Origin: Spirochaetota bacterium
GTDB lineage: Bacteria; Spirochaetota; UBA4802; JAFGDQ01
Direction of reading: 5' to 3'
DNA: 40,042 nt
NCBI GenBank assembly: GCA_016934735.1
Contig: JAFGSG010000061.1
Span: 1-40,042, forward strand
In this document: positions 7,964 to 16,563 of the stretch, piece after piece
How the letters are laid out: every line of letters begins with the position of its first letter
Numbering within the stretch: position 1 is the stretch's first letter
Translations under genes and position numbers: made by a program
The notes under the pieces: generated by a model
What the model saw: only the letters and a program-made list of their open reading frames with translations
The model's database searches: none
What the model was told of the DNA's origin: nothing

Positions 7964-8863
7964 TTACCTCGATTCAGTCTGTCTGATCTTTTTGGCATCA
8001 AGAGAGATAGTTCCCTCCGGGGTTATCATCCTGATTGTATTACCGCGCGACAGTATCGCTCCTCTGTAAACTTTTCCGGTGTACATCCTTACAATATCAA
8101 TTCTCCCATATTCGGATCTTATCTCGTCAAGCGTCATTGCATTTTTTAAAACCTTATCAATTTCCTTATCAATGCGCTCGTCAGTCTCGCGTATTTTATC
8201 TCCTTCATTGACCAGGTCTTCGCTGCTGATCGAATCAATATTTTCAATCATAGCAGTCTCTTCAATCTTCTGCAGCACAAGCTTTTCTACTGAGTCAATT
8301 TTTCTAAGCGATATTTTTTCAGTAACAACAGCAGCCATTCCTGCATCCGAATCTTTTTCATCTCCGGACTCCAGCTGTTTTATATTAACCCGTCCCTCGG
8401 TTACCGCGACATTAGTAACATTGTTATTATACTCAGTTAAAAAAACAGTACCGCGCACAGACGCAACAGTCGTAGGAGTTTTAATATTATACTGTTCATC
8501 TTTTTTCAGTTTTGACAGTTTCGACAGGACTGTGCCATTGGTAAGATTCAGTTCGTTCCTGCCTAACTCGGTAATTGATTTTATCTCCAGTCTGGATTCA
8601 GCTTCCACCCTGAACATGAGCCTGGTTCCCATTTGGACAAGCATGTACGATTGCCCGCCTGTAGTAATAATATCTCCGTCTTTTAATATTTCACGCATTT
8701 CAGCTTTCAGTATGTCTGCCCCACGCTGTATTGTCACATCGCCGAGCACAAACGAAACAATCGCGGCTTCATTTACCTGCTTTTTGCTGCATGATATGAT
8801 GCCCGAGAGAATAACTGCCATTATTCCCGTGCATAGAATCATTTTTTTTCTTAATGTTTTCAT
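7964..8863 (-). CDS. FecR-domain lipoprotein
   Basis: A 299-residue protein with a lipobox IISC (Cys25), so anchored to a membrane and facing the periplasm. The FecR domain spans about residues 35-180 (VSFVLGDVTIQRG, KDGDIITTGGQSYMLVQMG, YNIKTPTTVASVRGTVF and VAVTEGRVNIK). A charged linker follows, then a ~55-residue C-terminal domain (DEIRSEYGRIDIVRMYTGK...GAILSRG) shared with the two upstream proteins. I place the start at ATG 8863 because AAGGAAGGA stands just before it; an upstream ATG at 8893 lacks such a site. FecR domains usually relay periplasmic signals to sigma factors. Here no TonB receptor is present, so its ligand or partner is unknown. Confidence 0.85.
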   Translation of the reverse strand: MKTLRKKMILCTGIMAVILSGIISCSKKQVNEAAIVSFVLGDVTIQRGADILKAEMREILKDGDIITTGGQSYMLVQMGTRLMFRVEAESRLEIKSITELGRNELNLTNGTVLSKLSKLKKDEQYNIKTPTTVASVRGTVFLTEYNNNVTNVAVTEGRVNIKQLESGDEKDSDAGMAAVVTEKISLRKIDSVEKLVLQKIEETAMIENIDSISSEDLVNEGDKIRETDERIDKEIDKVLKNAMTLDEIRSEYGRIDIVRMYTGKVYRGAILSRGNTIRMITPEGTISLDAKKIRQTESR

Positions 8864-8905
8864 ATTGTCCTTCCTTGTAATATTATAGTTCATTTTTTTC
8901 TCATA

Positions 8906-9298
8906 CTAATTATCCAATAATACCCTTACTTTTACATCTTTCATCGGTATCTTTTTAATACCGTCAACAGTTACCATTGTGTAATACTCTTCTACTGATA
9001 ACACAACTCCAGTATATTCCCGTCCGTCAAAAAGATATACAATTTCAAGCCTTCCGTACATCTTTTTTATTTCCTCATTGGAATTAAATTTAACCTGCAG
9101 CTGAGGTTCTGCCGCTTTTTTAGGAGCTTCCTGTTTATTAACTGCGGGTTTTACAGCAGGCTCAGGCTTTTTATCTATAACAGCTTTATCAGCATTTGCA
9201 TTTGTACTATTATATTTCATAAGAAATAATCCTGCTAATACAAACAACAAAGCCAGAATAAAGCTGATTATACTTATATGTTTTAATTTTTTTTTCAT
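8906..9298 (-). CDS. Single-pass membrane protein with the operon's shared C-terminal domain
   Basis: A 130-residue protein with one membrane segment near the N-terminus (about residues 9-25), a linker rich in Lys, Pro and Ala (residues ~30-65) that could span periplasmic space, and the ~55-residue C-terminal domain EIKKMYGRLEIVYLFDGREY...TVDGIKKIPMKDVK. This domain recurs at the end of both neighbouring FecR proteins, so this gene looks like the domain on a tether without FecR. The start is ATG 9298, preceded by GGAGGT; an earlier in-frame start at 9319 has none. The function is unknown. Position and domain sharing suggest a component of the same signalling system. Confidence 0.7.
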   Translation of the reverse strand: MKKKLKHISIISFILALLFVLAGLFLMKYNSTNANADKAVIDKKPEPAVKPAVNKQEAPKKAAEPQLQVKFNSNEEIKKMYGRLEIVYLFDGREYTGVVLSVEEYYTMVTVDGIKKIPMKDVKVRVLLDN

Positions 9299-9384
9299 GT
9301 TTTTACCTCCAGACTTCACCCACCTTCCAGTCGACTATAAACGGTCATCCATGACCATAGTCCACACTAAGGCTTTCTGCCTGT

Positions 9385-9420
9385 CGCCTCTCCCTAAAGG
9401 AGAAAAGGCTTAAGGGGATG
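9385..9420. repeat. Short C/G-rich dispersed repeat inside the operon
   Basis: CGCCTCTCCCTAAAGGAGAA followed by AAGGCTTAAGGGGA forms a small hairpin (CTCC / GGAG) and resembles the CCCCCTTAAA and CTAAGGGGG parts of the block at 4377-4507. It sits in the 127-base gap between the membrane FecR gene and the tethered-domain gene. Confidence 0.4.
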
Positions 9421-9425
9421 AGATC

Positions 9426-10577
9426 TTATTTTATTATCCTCACATACTTCACATCTTTTGCCGGGATCTTCTTAATGCCGTCTACAGTAATAAAAGAATA
9501 AATGCCTCCTCTTGAAATAATCGCTCCGGTATATCTTTTACCATTATATAGCTGAATCTCTTCAAGCCTGCCGTATTTACGCTTTATATCATCCAGTGTA
9601 TCAATTTTAATATCTTCCTCTGCTCCTTCACTTTCTCCGTCCATTACAATGACCGCTTCCCGGAACTTTTCCATTTCTCTTTCGCTTGTATTCATTATAT
9701 GTTCCATGTATTCCACCCTTCCGAATCTCTGAAGAATTATTTTTTCCGCTGCTTCGGAATCTTTCATTTCAAAGCCGTATCCGAAAATCACTGCGGCCTT
9801 TCCTTCGTCAACCAGTGTTGTTTCTCCGCTCTTTAAATTTTCAGCCTGCACAGAGCCTTTGAGAACTGCAACCCTGGTTCTTTCACTTTCGTACGTCACG
9901 CTGAACTGCGTTCCTGTAACGAAAACAACTGCGTTAGGCGTACTTACACTGAATTTCTCATCTCTTTCCAGGTCCTGAACATTGCACAAAACTGTTCCGT
10001 TACGAAGATATATCGACTTTGCTTTTAAATCAATTTCAGCAGTCCCCGAACTCTCGGGCATGATGCGCACCAGGGTCTTCTTTTCCATCTGGAATACCAT
10101 TGTTCCGTCTGCGCCTGTAACAATCTCGTCATTTGTGATCAGCCTGTATTTTTCTTTTATTGCAGGCAGCTCTTTATTATCCCTTAAAATTTTCGCGTCG
10201 CCTTTAGCTAAAAGAACAAAGCCTTTCTGGTATTCCTGAACTCCGATCCCGGTCAGCGCAACGATGAACTGTGATACTCTGTTGTAATTATAAACAACTG
10301 CCAGATACGATGAAATTATTATTATGATTGAAAAGGCTGCAGCAGCTGCAAATGCCCTTGCTCCGCCTGCAAGGCCTGCCCTGAATCCCAGCCTGTTAAG
10401 CAGTTCGCTGAAATACACTGCTGCAGATACAAACGCGGAATCATATTTTTCAATTTTTATTATTTGTACTAATGTCTTCCTTTTTGACTTTAAAATTTTC
10501 CGTCTTGTAAAATACGGAATGGGCAATGCCAACTTATATTTTATCAGTATTTTTTCCAGTCTTCCTGATTCTCTCAT
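9426..10577 (-). CDS. Transmembrane FecR-type sigma factor regulator
   Basis: A 383-residue protein: a basic cytosolic N-terminal region (1-72) without the usual zinc or Trp-rich anti-sigma signature, one membrane helix (about 74-96), a FecR domain (about 115-265: LLAKGDAKILRDN, TNDEIVTGADGTMVFQMEKK, FSVSTPNAVVFVTGTQFSV and VAVLKGSVQAE) and the shared C-terminal domain (about 325-383: DIKRKYGRLEEIQLYNGKRY). The gene overlaps the ECF sigma gene by 4 bases (ATGA), so the two are translationally coupled, as sigma/anti-sigma pairs are. It probably holds or activates the sigma factor in response to a periplasmic signal. The FecR domain is clear; the direction of control is inference. Confidence 0.85.
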   Translation of the reverse strand: MRESGRLEKILIKYKLALPIPYFTRRKILKSKRKTLVQIIKIEKYDSAFVSAAVYFSELLNRLGFRAGLAGGARAFAAAAAFSIIIIISSYLAVVYNYNRVSQFIVALTGIGVQEYQKGFVLLAKGDAKILRDNKELPAIKEKYRLITNDEIVTGADGTMVFQMEKKTLVRIMPESSGTAEIDLKAKSIYLRNGTVLCNVQDLERDEKFSVSTPNAVVFVTGTQFSVTYESERTRVAVLKGSVQAENLKSGETTLVDEGKAAVIFGYGFEMKDSEAAEKIILQRFGRVEYMEHIMNTSEREMEKFREAVIVMDGESEGAEEDIKIDTLDDIKRKYGRLEEIQLYNGKRYTGAIISRGGIYSFITVDGIKKIPAKDVKYVRIIK

Positions 10578-11131
10578 AGCAGGTCTCCCAGTTCCTTAAT
10601 TCCCTTTTCACGGAGTCGGGACATTATCTTTTCACAAATCCTGTTGTACCTGTACCTGGTCTGCTTGTAATTTAGCTTCAAATGCCTGGCTGCTTCGACT
10701 ATACTGTATCTGTAAACCGCTATAAGATTAAAAATCGAAGCATCGGAACCGTCTTCTTCACCGCTTTCATCACATACTTCCTCTATTATCTGCGAAATAA
10801 TAACACGCGCTTCCTTAAAGCCGTTTATATAGCCCATGCTTATATCATTAAAAAGCGAATCGATATCTTCATCATTCCTGTTCTTCTGCTTATAAAAATC
10901 AATTACAACGATCCGCAGGCAGCCCAGAATCCACTTTCTGGGGTTCTCTATCTCCTGCATCTTTCCGTAAAATCTCAGAAAAACCTCCTGACAGATATCT
11001 TCAGCATCGTGGTAATTGTTCACCTTGGAGAATACAATGCTGAATACCAGCGAATAATACGAATTATAAAGCCTGTTGAAGTTTTCAACCTTTGGATCAG
11101 CAAGCGAACCTGAAAGTTTCAATTTAAGCAC
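10574..11131 (-). CDS. ECF-family RNA polymerase sigma factor
   Basis: A 185-residue sigma-70 family protein of the extracytoplasmic-function type. Region 2 covers about residues 22-95 (YNSYYSLVFSIVFSKVNNYH, then DAEDICQEVFLRFY and a PRKWILGCLRIVVIDFYKQK segment). Region 4 covers about 130-180 (YRYSIVEAARHLKLNYKQTR, then YRYNRICEKIMSRLREKG). The segment between is long and acidic (EEDGSDAS). GTG 11131 gives the longest frame; TTG three codons later (11122) has AAAGGTG at a better distance and may be the real start. It heads a minus-strand operon with the FecR regulator and probably drives the operon's own promoter, though I could not identify a certain ECF promoter. Confidence 0.85.
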   Translation of the reverse strand: MLKLKLSGSLADPKVENFNRLYNSYYSLVFSIVFSKVNNYHDAEDICQEVFLRFYGKMQEIENPRKWILGCLRIVVIDFYKQKNRNDEDIDSLFNDISMGYINGFKEARVIISQIIEEVCDESGEEDGSDASIFNLIAVYRYSIVEAARHLKLNYKQTRYRYNRICEKIMSRLREKGIKELGDLL

Positions 11132-11627
11132 CTTTGCTTTTCGAATTTATAGTAGAAAATTCGCAGGGAAATTCCCCAAAAATTTTTAAAAAAAATAATT
11201 ATTTTGCAGATAAGCAGGTCTCTATTCCGGTGTAGTCTAAAACACAAATATTGCAGATTATTAATTTGTAAATCAACTATATATTAAATTTGAATTTAAT
11301 TTTTTTTATAGCACGTTTTCTACGAAAAAATATTTTATCCTGAAACAAAATTGGTTGCAATTTACAGCCTATTTATAAAAATTTTGCTTAGTCAGCAGGC
11401 AGCATTATAAAAAAATTCAGACGCCAAGACCTGTTTAAACCTTTGAACAGATTTTCGTCAGGGATGCGGCAGAACTTCTGAGCTTTTAAATCAGGAATAA
11501 ATTTAACAGCCGCGCTTGTACCAGCTGCAATTCTTAAATTCAAGCTATTCTTTATAACGATTTGTTCTTTCACGGATCGATATTAAACCCTGTTTGAATT
11601 ACAGCAAAATATCATGGAGGAAAAATT
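11132..11627. other. AT-rich divergent intergenic region (sigma factor / flavodoxin)
   Basis: A 496-base gap holding the promoters of two divergent genes. A perfect dyad GGGAAATTCCC lies at 11166-11176, about 35 bases before the sigma gene start, and could be an operator or the -35 part of an ECF promoter. At 11388-11573 on the minus strand there is a 61-codon frame beginning with GTG. It has no ribosome site and no recognisable family, so I do not call it a gene. The flavodoxin side has GGAGG before its ATG. Confidence 0.4.
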
Positions 11628-12119
11628 ATGAAGGCTTTAGTGACTTATTATTCAGAAACCGGAAACACGAAAAAACTCGCGCAGGCCATATATGACGGCC
11701 TTACTATCAACAAGGAAATAAAACCGGTACAGGAGGTAGAAAATACTGAAGGATATGATATTATTTTCTACGGTTTCCCGGTTCAGGCTCACAGTGTTCC
11801 GCCGAAAGCCATGAATTTTATTGAGCGCCTGCCCAGGGGGCAGAAAACAGCCTTCTTCTCAACTCACGGGTCCCTGCGCGGAGGCATGCTGCCCAAACAG
11901 GCATTCGAGCATGCGCTGAGCCTTGCCATTAATGCTAACGTACTGGGGCATTTCGGCTGCCGCGGCCAGGTTAAAGCAGCACTTCTTGAAGCGCTTATAA
12001 AAAAACCGGAACACAAAGCATGGGCAGAGGAGGCCAGCAGCGCTTCCGGGCATCCGGATGAGCATGATCTGGCTGACGGTAAAATTTTTGCTGCTGAAAT
12101 AATTGCTAAAATGAAATGA
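11628..12119 (+). CDS. Flavodoxin family protein
   Basis: A 163-residue cytosolic flavodoxin-like electron carrier. The FMN phosphate-binding loop is near the N-terminus (TYYSETGNTKKLAQAI, residues 6-21), followed by the beta-3 strand YDIIFYGFPVQAHSVPPKA and the second FMN loop region around FFSTHGSLRGGM. Length fits a short-chain flavodoxin-like domain. GGAGG stands 7 bases before ATG 11628. It is a single gene, divergent from the sigma factor and convergent with the V-ATPase operon. Whether it serves a redox enzyme or is an NAD(P)H-quinone-type flavoprotein cannot be told. Confidence 0.85.
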   Translation: MKALVTYYSETGNTKKLAQAIYDGLTINKEIKPVQEVENTEGYDIIFYGFPVQAHSVPPKAMNFIERLPRGQKTAFFSTHGSLRGGMLPKQAFEHALSLAINANVLGHFGCRGQVKAALLEALIKKPEHKAWAEEASSASGHPDEHDLADGKIFAAEIIAKMK

Positions 12120-12195
12120 TATTATTAATACCTGTGTGTTAACTGTGAGAGCAGCTATCAGGTATTTTTTATTGCTGTAGACTATCTCTACATAA

Positions 12196-12238
12196 ACAGA
12201 ATGCCACAGTGACATATGATATCCCTGTGGCATTCTGT
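12196..12238. terminator. Perfect 14-bp inverted repeat between convergent genes
   Basis: ACAGAATGCCACAG (12196-12209) and CTGTGGCATTCTGT (12225-12238) are exact reverse complements around a 15-base loop. It lies between the flavodoxin gene and the end of the V-ATPase operon, so it can stop transcription from both sides. Neither side has a good T run, so a processing hairpin or protein site is also possible. Confidence 0.55.
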
Positions 12239-12316
12239 TGGGGAAAACATACTAATTTAAATTATATAGGTGCCTTTGATCAAAATATACTATATCATTT
12301 AAATTTTTATTTACTA

Positions 12317-12745
12317 TTACCCTAAAATTCCCAGCAAAAGAACCATTACAAATAACGCTACTGTTTCAACTACACCTACAACCATAATATAATTGCCGAA
12401 ACCCTTTCCTGTTTCAGCCAGCGCATCGCAGCCGTTCGCACCTGCTCTTCCCTGAAACAGTGCAGACATGCCTATGCCTATACCTCCGAAAATACCTGCT
12501 GCCAGCCTGACTGTAGGATCAGCAGCAGATGCGGCCATTACCGCGTTCATGAGTATCATGCCGTATATTGTCTGTGAAAGAGGAGCTCCGACAAAGACGA
12601 GCAGCAGGAACGGAGCCGGTTTGTTCTGTATAAAACACTTTTTCCATGCTCCAATCGCAGCCATCCCGGCTATACCGGTACCGGCGGCTGAGCCGCACGC
12701 AGCAAGAGCAAGCGCTGAAGCAGTTCCTAAAAATTCATAATTCAT
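12317..12745 (-). CDS. atpK: V-type ATPase subunit K (proteolipid ring subunit)
   Basis: A 142-residue, very hydrophobic protein with four membrane helices in two hairpins: the duplicated c-type rotor subunit that carries ions through the membrane. Ion-binding residues expected in helices 2-4 are visible: S57-Q58 in GAPLSQTIYG, Q98 in ALFQGRAGANG and E127 in VVETVAL. This set resembles the sodium site of the Enterococcus hirae NtpK ring (Thr-Gln, Gln, Glu), so sodium transport is plausible, but that is inference. It is the last gene of the operon, downstream of atpI. A hairpin lies past its stop at 12196-12238. Confidence 0.9.
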   Translation of the reverse strand: MNYEFLGTASALALAACGSAAGTGIAGMAAIGAWKKCFIQNKPAPFLLLVFVGAPLSQTIYGMILMNAVMAASAADPTVRLAAGIFGGIGIGMSALFQGRAGANGCDALAETGKGFGNYIMVVGVVETVALFVMVLLLGILG

Positions 12746-12818
12746 TTTTTTCTCCTTTTAATTTAAGCATATTTTAATTATTCAAGATAAGCGGCAAGGC
12801 CGCTGAAAAAAAACGAGT

Positions 12819-14620
12819 TTATAATACCTTTTTAAAAGGCTTATACGTATATCCGGACCATTCCATATTGAGATGGCCTGAAAATTCAAGCATGTTCAGC
12901 CTTACGCCGTGAACAATAAGCGACATAGCGCTTAGTGTAATGTTAAGACCATGGCCTATAAATAGTATTAAAACAGAACCGATTACCGCGAAAACTCCTG
13001 AACCGAGCGACATTGCCATTGAATTAAAACTTTTCGCCACTTCCAAAGCAGCCAGTCCAACTGCAAAAAGCCTCACGTAAGAAACAATATCGGAAAAAAA
13101 ACTTATGCTGTTAAGCGCTATGACAAGCAGATTCGCTGAACTGTCCAGAATCCCTTTAAAAAATCTGCCTTTCTGTTCTGAAAAAATAAAAATCAGAATC
13201 AGACCGGCGCATATAAACCAGACAGTAAACGGATTCAACTCAAAACTTAATACAAGATTGCGGGTCAGGAAAAACAATCCCCATATCAGAGAAATCTTTC
13301 CTATCTCCGAGTATGATTTTAATGCCGGGAATATCCTGAAAAAATTAAGCAAATGAGCAACACTCAGATGAATCGCGCCTACAAAAAAGCATATATTCAT
13401 TATTATGATGTCGGTTCCGCTGTCCGGTCCCGCAAAACTTGATATAGAAGGAATAATCATCCATGATAAAGCCCGGGTTTTGGAAAGAGCTTCAACACCG
13501 AACCATGTCCCTGTTATGGCGCCCCAAACAATCGTGGTAATGCTCGTAATAAACAAAAGCAGAAACAGCTCAAATGATACTTTTTTAAACTTGATCCTGC
13601 CGATTATGGTGAGGATAAGAAACAGAATGCCGTATCCGGCATCTCCAATAATCAATGCCCAGAAAAAGCTGAAAAAGATCAGAAACCACAGGCTTATATC
13701 AAATTCCTTATACCCGGGTATTGTACCGAGCAGTTTGAAAACTGGAGATATTGCTCTTAAGAATTTCGGATTTTCAACCAGCGTAGGTACAGGATCGTCA
13801 CCGGAAGGGTCGGTTATCATTAATCCCCAGCCGTTTTTCGAAGCTGCAGCCTTAACAGTATCAACATGATTTTCAGGAATATATCCTGTTATATATGCGA
13901 CCTTTTCTTCTCTGCTCATTGTCGAAACTGCGTGTTCAAATTCCAGAGCCTGGTCAATCTCTGCAATGGCATATCTAAGATTATTTTTATGCACACTCAG
14001 TTTTTCCAGTTCCTTTTGAATTGATTCGATCTCCTTAGTCTTGTCTGCACGCTGAAGCTCCAGTTGAGATAAAGATACTTCCGGCAATGATATATGCTCG
14101 TATGGAAAGGAGGCATTATTTTCATCAGTAAATACAGCAGCCAGCCTGATTGTTGTCTTGGTTCTACTGAGGATAAATATCTTTATATCTCCGGGAATAT
14201 TACTGAACTGGACTGCATTCAATTCATAAAGCCGTATATCTATTCCTCTTTCTTTTAACATTTTTAAATCATTAAAATTAAAATCGCCCCAGGGCGACAG
14301 TTTATGGATTTCGCGGTCAATAAGTAAAATTTCTTCGCCGCATGCAAATTGTCTGGACCCAAGATCATGAATAATATGCGCGGTTTCCATTATACTGTCT
14401 GTAGTAGCGGGACTCTGCTTAATGTATTCTGTTTCAGTATCAGGCAATACTGAAATGGCGTTTTCCAGGATCAGCCTTTTTTATGAATTTCCGTTATTCT
14501 TTCATTTACCTCTGAGGTTAGATTAAGATGCATTACGCCGGTATCTCTTAATTGCTTCATGGATTCTTCAATTTCAGAATCCAGAACCACAAGGGATGTC
14601 TTTTTCATCTTTACGATCAT
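12819..14620 (-). CDS. atpI: V-type ATPase subunit I (stator/ion channel), split by a -1 frame change
   Basis: The membrane a-subunit homologue that anchors the stator and forms the ion path. The start is ATG 14620, whose ATGA overlaps the atpD stop. The first 49 codons (MIVKMKKTSLVVLD...) are the family N-terminus, but this frame stops at TGA 14471-14473 just after an A6 run. The -1 frame continues as KRLILENAISVLPDTE and gives 542 residues from the TTG at 14447. Joined, the protein is about 599 residues, normal for bacterial subunit I. The C-terminal half has about seven membrane helices with the conserved SYVRLFAVGLA and GHGLN motifs. Either the frame is broken (mutation or sequencing error in the A run) or it is restored by ribosomal slippage. 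Confidence 0.85.
14471..14482 (-). other. Frame-change site in atpI (A6 tract followed by a stop)
   Basis: On the minus strand the sequence is CAT AAA AAA GGC TGA in the starting frame. A shift of -1 within the A run (positions 14477-14482) gives AAA AAA AGG CTG ATC, which enters the long frame. The run is six A; seven would give one intact gene. The pair of AAA codons just before a stop is the kind of site where bacterial ribosomes slip, and also where reads and polymerases lose a base. Confidence 0.75.
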
Positions 14621-15216
14621 GATTGTACCTGAACGATTTTATTTTTTGCTATTTTACCGCGCACAACAGCAGCAGTCTGCTGATCTCCCATGTATATTTG
14701 AATTACTCTGATATTGCGTTTAGCTTCAGGGATCTTTACTTTCTCAAAAAGATTCACGCGTTGAGAAGTGATCCTCAGTTCGTCTTTTAAGAGTTCCATC
14801 TGCTTTTCAAATACTTTCAGTTCCGCGATAATTCTGTAAATCTTTATCAACTCTTTGACAGCTCTGTCAACCCAGAGAGGCGTAAAAAACAGGTCATAGG
14901 AAATTACTTCAAATTCAGCATCTCTGAATATCGGGATGTCAATACCGGCCACATTGCCTGTATCAGTTATTACACTTTTAAATTTAATAAAGTGTTCAAT
15001 TCCGGTCTCCTCCCCGAACACATCGACCCATTTTAAAACTTCCTGTTCAATATTCTTCTGTGCTGTAAGCCTTTCCATGTGTCTGGCTTCAATTGTCTGT
15101 ATCTCAAACTGAAGCTGCTGTTTTTTTAATAACAGTGTCGGAAGGTATCTGTTAAAACGCTTGAGGTCATCTTTCTGACGCTTAAGTTCATTTTTAGTTA
15201 GCTTTAGTTTACTCAT
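14617..15216 (-). CDS. atpD: V-type ATPase subunit D (central shaft)
   Basis: A 199-residue, strongly helical protein that forms the rotor shaft turning inside the A3B3 head. The N-terminal helix (SKLKLTKNELKRQKDDLKRF, residues 2-21) and the long C-terminal coiled coil ending near KRNIRVIQIYMGDQQTAAVV are typical of bacterial and spirochaete subunit D. ATG 15216 follows the atpB stop by about 23 bases. The stop overlaps the start of atpI as ATGA, so the two are translationally coupled. This overlap also proves the true atpI start at 14620. Confidence 0.9.
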   Translation of the reverse strand: MSKLKLTKNELKRQKDDLKRFNRYLPTLLLKKQQLQFEIQTIEARHMERLTAQKNIEQEVLKWVDVFGEETGIEHFIKFKSVITDTGNVAGIDIPIFRDAEFEVISYDLFFTPLWVDRAVKELIKIYRIIAELKVFEKQMELLKDELRITSQRVNLFEKVKIPEAKRNIRVIQIYMGDQQTAAVVRGKIAKNKIVQVQS

Positions 15217-15239
15217 GCAATTTGTTCTCTAAAACGTCT

Positions 15240-16535
15240 TTATTGTTTAGGCCAGTATTGATCTGTAAGTCCGGTTCTCATACCGGTTTCTTCAGGAGTA
15301 AAACAGGCTGCCAGTATCTCCCATCCCTTATCCAGGGCCTTTTCTAAGGGAATATTTACCGAAAGAGCCATCAATTCTTTCTCAAAAAGTTCCCCGTATT
15401 TTAAAAGCTTTTCGTCCCAATCCGACATCCGGAATCCCATGGATTTCTTATCCAGAGTCTCTTTAAAAGATGCATATAATTTTATCATACCGTCCATTAA
15501 AGGCCTGTGATCGTCTCTTGTTTTCCCATTCACCAGCTGTTTGAGTCTTGAAAGGGACCCGAAAGGCTCAATCCTTCCGTTTCTAAGGTAAAACTGCCCT
15601 TCGGTAATATATCCTGTATTATCAGGCACAGGGTGTGTTACATCATCACCTGGCATTGTTGTAACAGCAAGTATTGTTATGGAACCCTGGCCTTCAAAGT
15701 CTACAGCCTTCTCGTATCTTGCAGCCAGTTTGCTGTACAGATCGCCAGGATAACCGCGGTTCGAAGGAACCTGATCCATGGTGATGGCGATTTCCTTCAT
15801 TGCATCAGAAAAATTTGTCATATCCGATATTAAAACAAGAACTTTCTTTCCTTTTAATGCGAACTTTTCCGCAACAGCAAGGCATATATCAGGCACCATG
15901 AGACATTCCACCACCGGATCCGAAGCTGTGTGCACAAAAAATATTGCCCTGCTCAAAGAACCGCCCTGCTCAAGTCTTTCCTTAAAGAAGAGATAGTCAT
16001 CATACTTTAAGCCGCATCCGCCGAGAATGATAAGATCGACTTCCGCCTGCATTGCAATCCTGGCCAGCAGTTCATTGTATGGCTCCCCCGAAATTGAAAA
16101 AATCGGGAGTTTCTGGGATTCAACAAGCGAGTTGAAAACATCTATCATCGGGATCCCTGTACGTATCATATTTCTGGGTATTATTCTTTTAGCGGGATTG
16201 ACTGACGGGCCTCCTATCTCGATAAGATTCTCTGTCAATTCAGGGCCGTTATCGCGAGGATTGCCCCTGCCGTTAAAAATGCGTCCTAAAAGATTATCGG
16301 AGAACGAAACCATCATGGGCCTGGAAAGGAAGCGTACTTCGTCACCGGTTGATACCCCTCTGCCTCCGGCAAAAACCTGCAATGAAACTTTATCTTCATA
16401 AAGCAGTATTACTTCAGCAAGAGATTTCCCGTGCGCGGATGTTATTTCCGCAAGCTCGCCGTACTTTATACCGTCTGCACGTACTGTTACGACATTTCCT
16501 TTAATCTCTTCTATTCTGTTATATATCTTTTGCAT
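15240..16535 (-). CDS. atpB: V-type ATPase subunit B (regulatory head subunit)
   Basis: A 431-residue non-catalytic head subunit that alternates with subunit A. Visible are the beta-barrel N-terminus, [37 protein letters not shown], the degenerate nucleotide loop [16 protein letters not shown] in place of a Walker A motif, and [16 protein letters not shown] and [18 protein letters not shown], both strongly conserved in the family. The C-terminal helical domain is complete. It lies 28 bases after atpA. Nothing is missing. Confidence 0.95.
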   Translation of the reverse strand: MQKIYNRIEEIKGNVVTVRADGIKYGELAEITSAHGKSLAEVILLYEDKVSLQVFAGGRGVSTGDEVRFLSRPMMVSFSDNLLGRIFNGRGNPRDNGPELTENLIEIGGPSVNPAKRIIPRNMIRTGIPMIDVFNSLVESQKLPIFSISGEPYNELLARIAMQAEVDLIILGGCGLKYDDYLFFKERLEQGGSLSRAIFFVHTASDPVVECLMVPDICLAVAEKFALKGKKVLVLISDMTNFSDAMKEIAITMDQVPSNRGYPGDLYSKLAARYEKAVDFEGQGSITILAVTTMPGDDVTHPVPDNTGYITEGQFYLRNGRIEPFGSLSRLKQLVNGKTRDDHRPLMDGMIKLYASFKETLDKKSMGFRMSDWDEKLLKYGELFEKELMALSVNIPLEKALDKGWEILAACFTPEETGMRTGLTDQYWPKQ

Positions 16536-16563
16536 CTTTTTCCCCTGATTTTCAAAATATATA

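Noticed and set aside
8079-8888. Long plus-strand open frame of about 269 codons
   Set aside because: It is antisense to the FecR lipoprotein gene, its product is a Ser/Ile/Phe-rich string without domain features, and the minus-strand gene has a clear lipobox, FecR domain and ribosome site.
11388-11573. Minus-strand 61-codon frame in the sigma/flavodoxin gap
   Set aside because: GTG start without a ribosome site, no family resemblance, and it lies in a promoter region. Slightly higher GC than its surroundings kept it under consideration as a remnant.
13405-13869. Plus-strand frame of 154 codons inside atpI
   Set aside because: It is the antisense shadow of a conserved ATPase gene and has no ribosome site or known motif.
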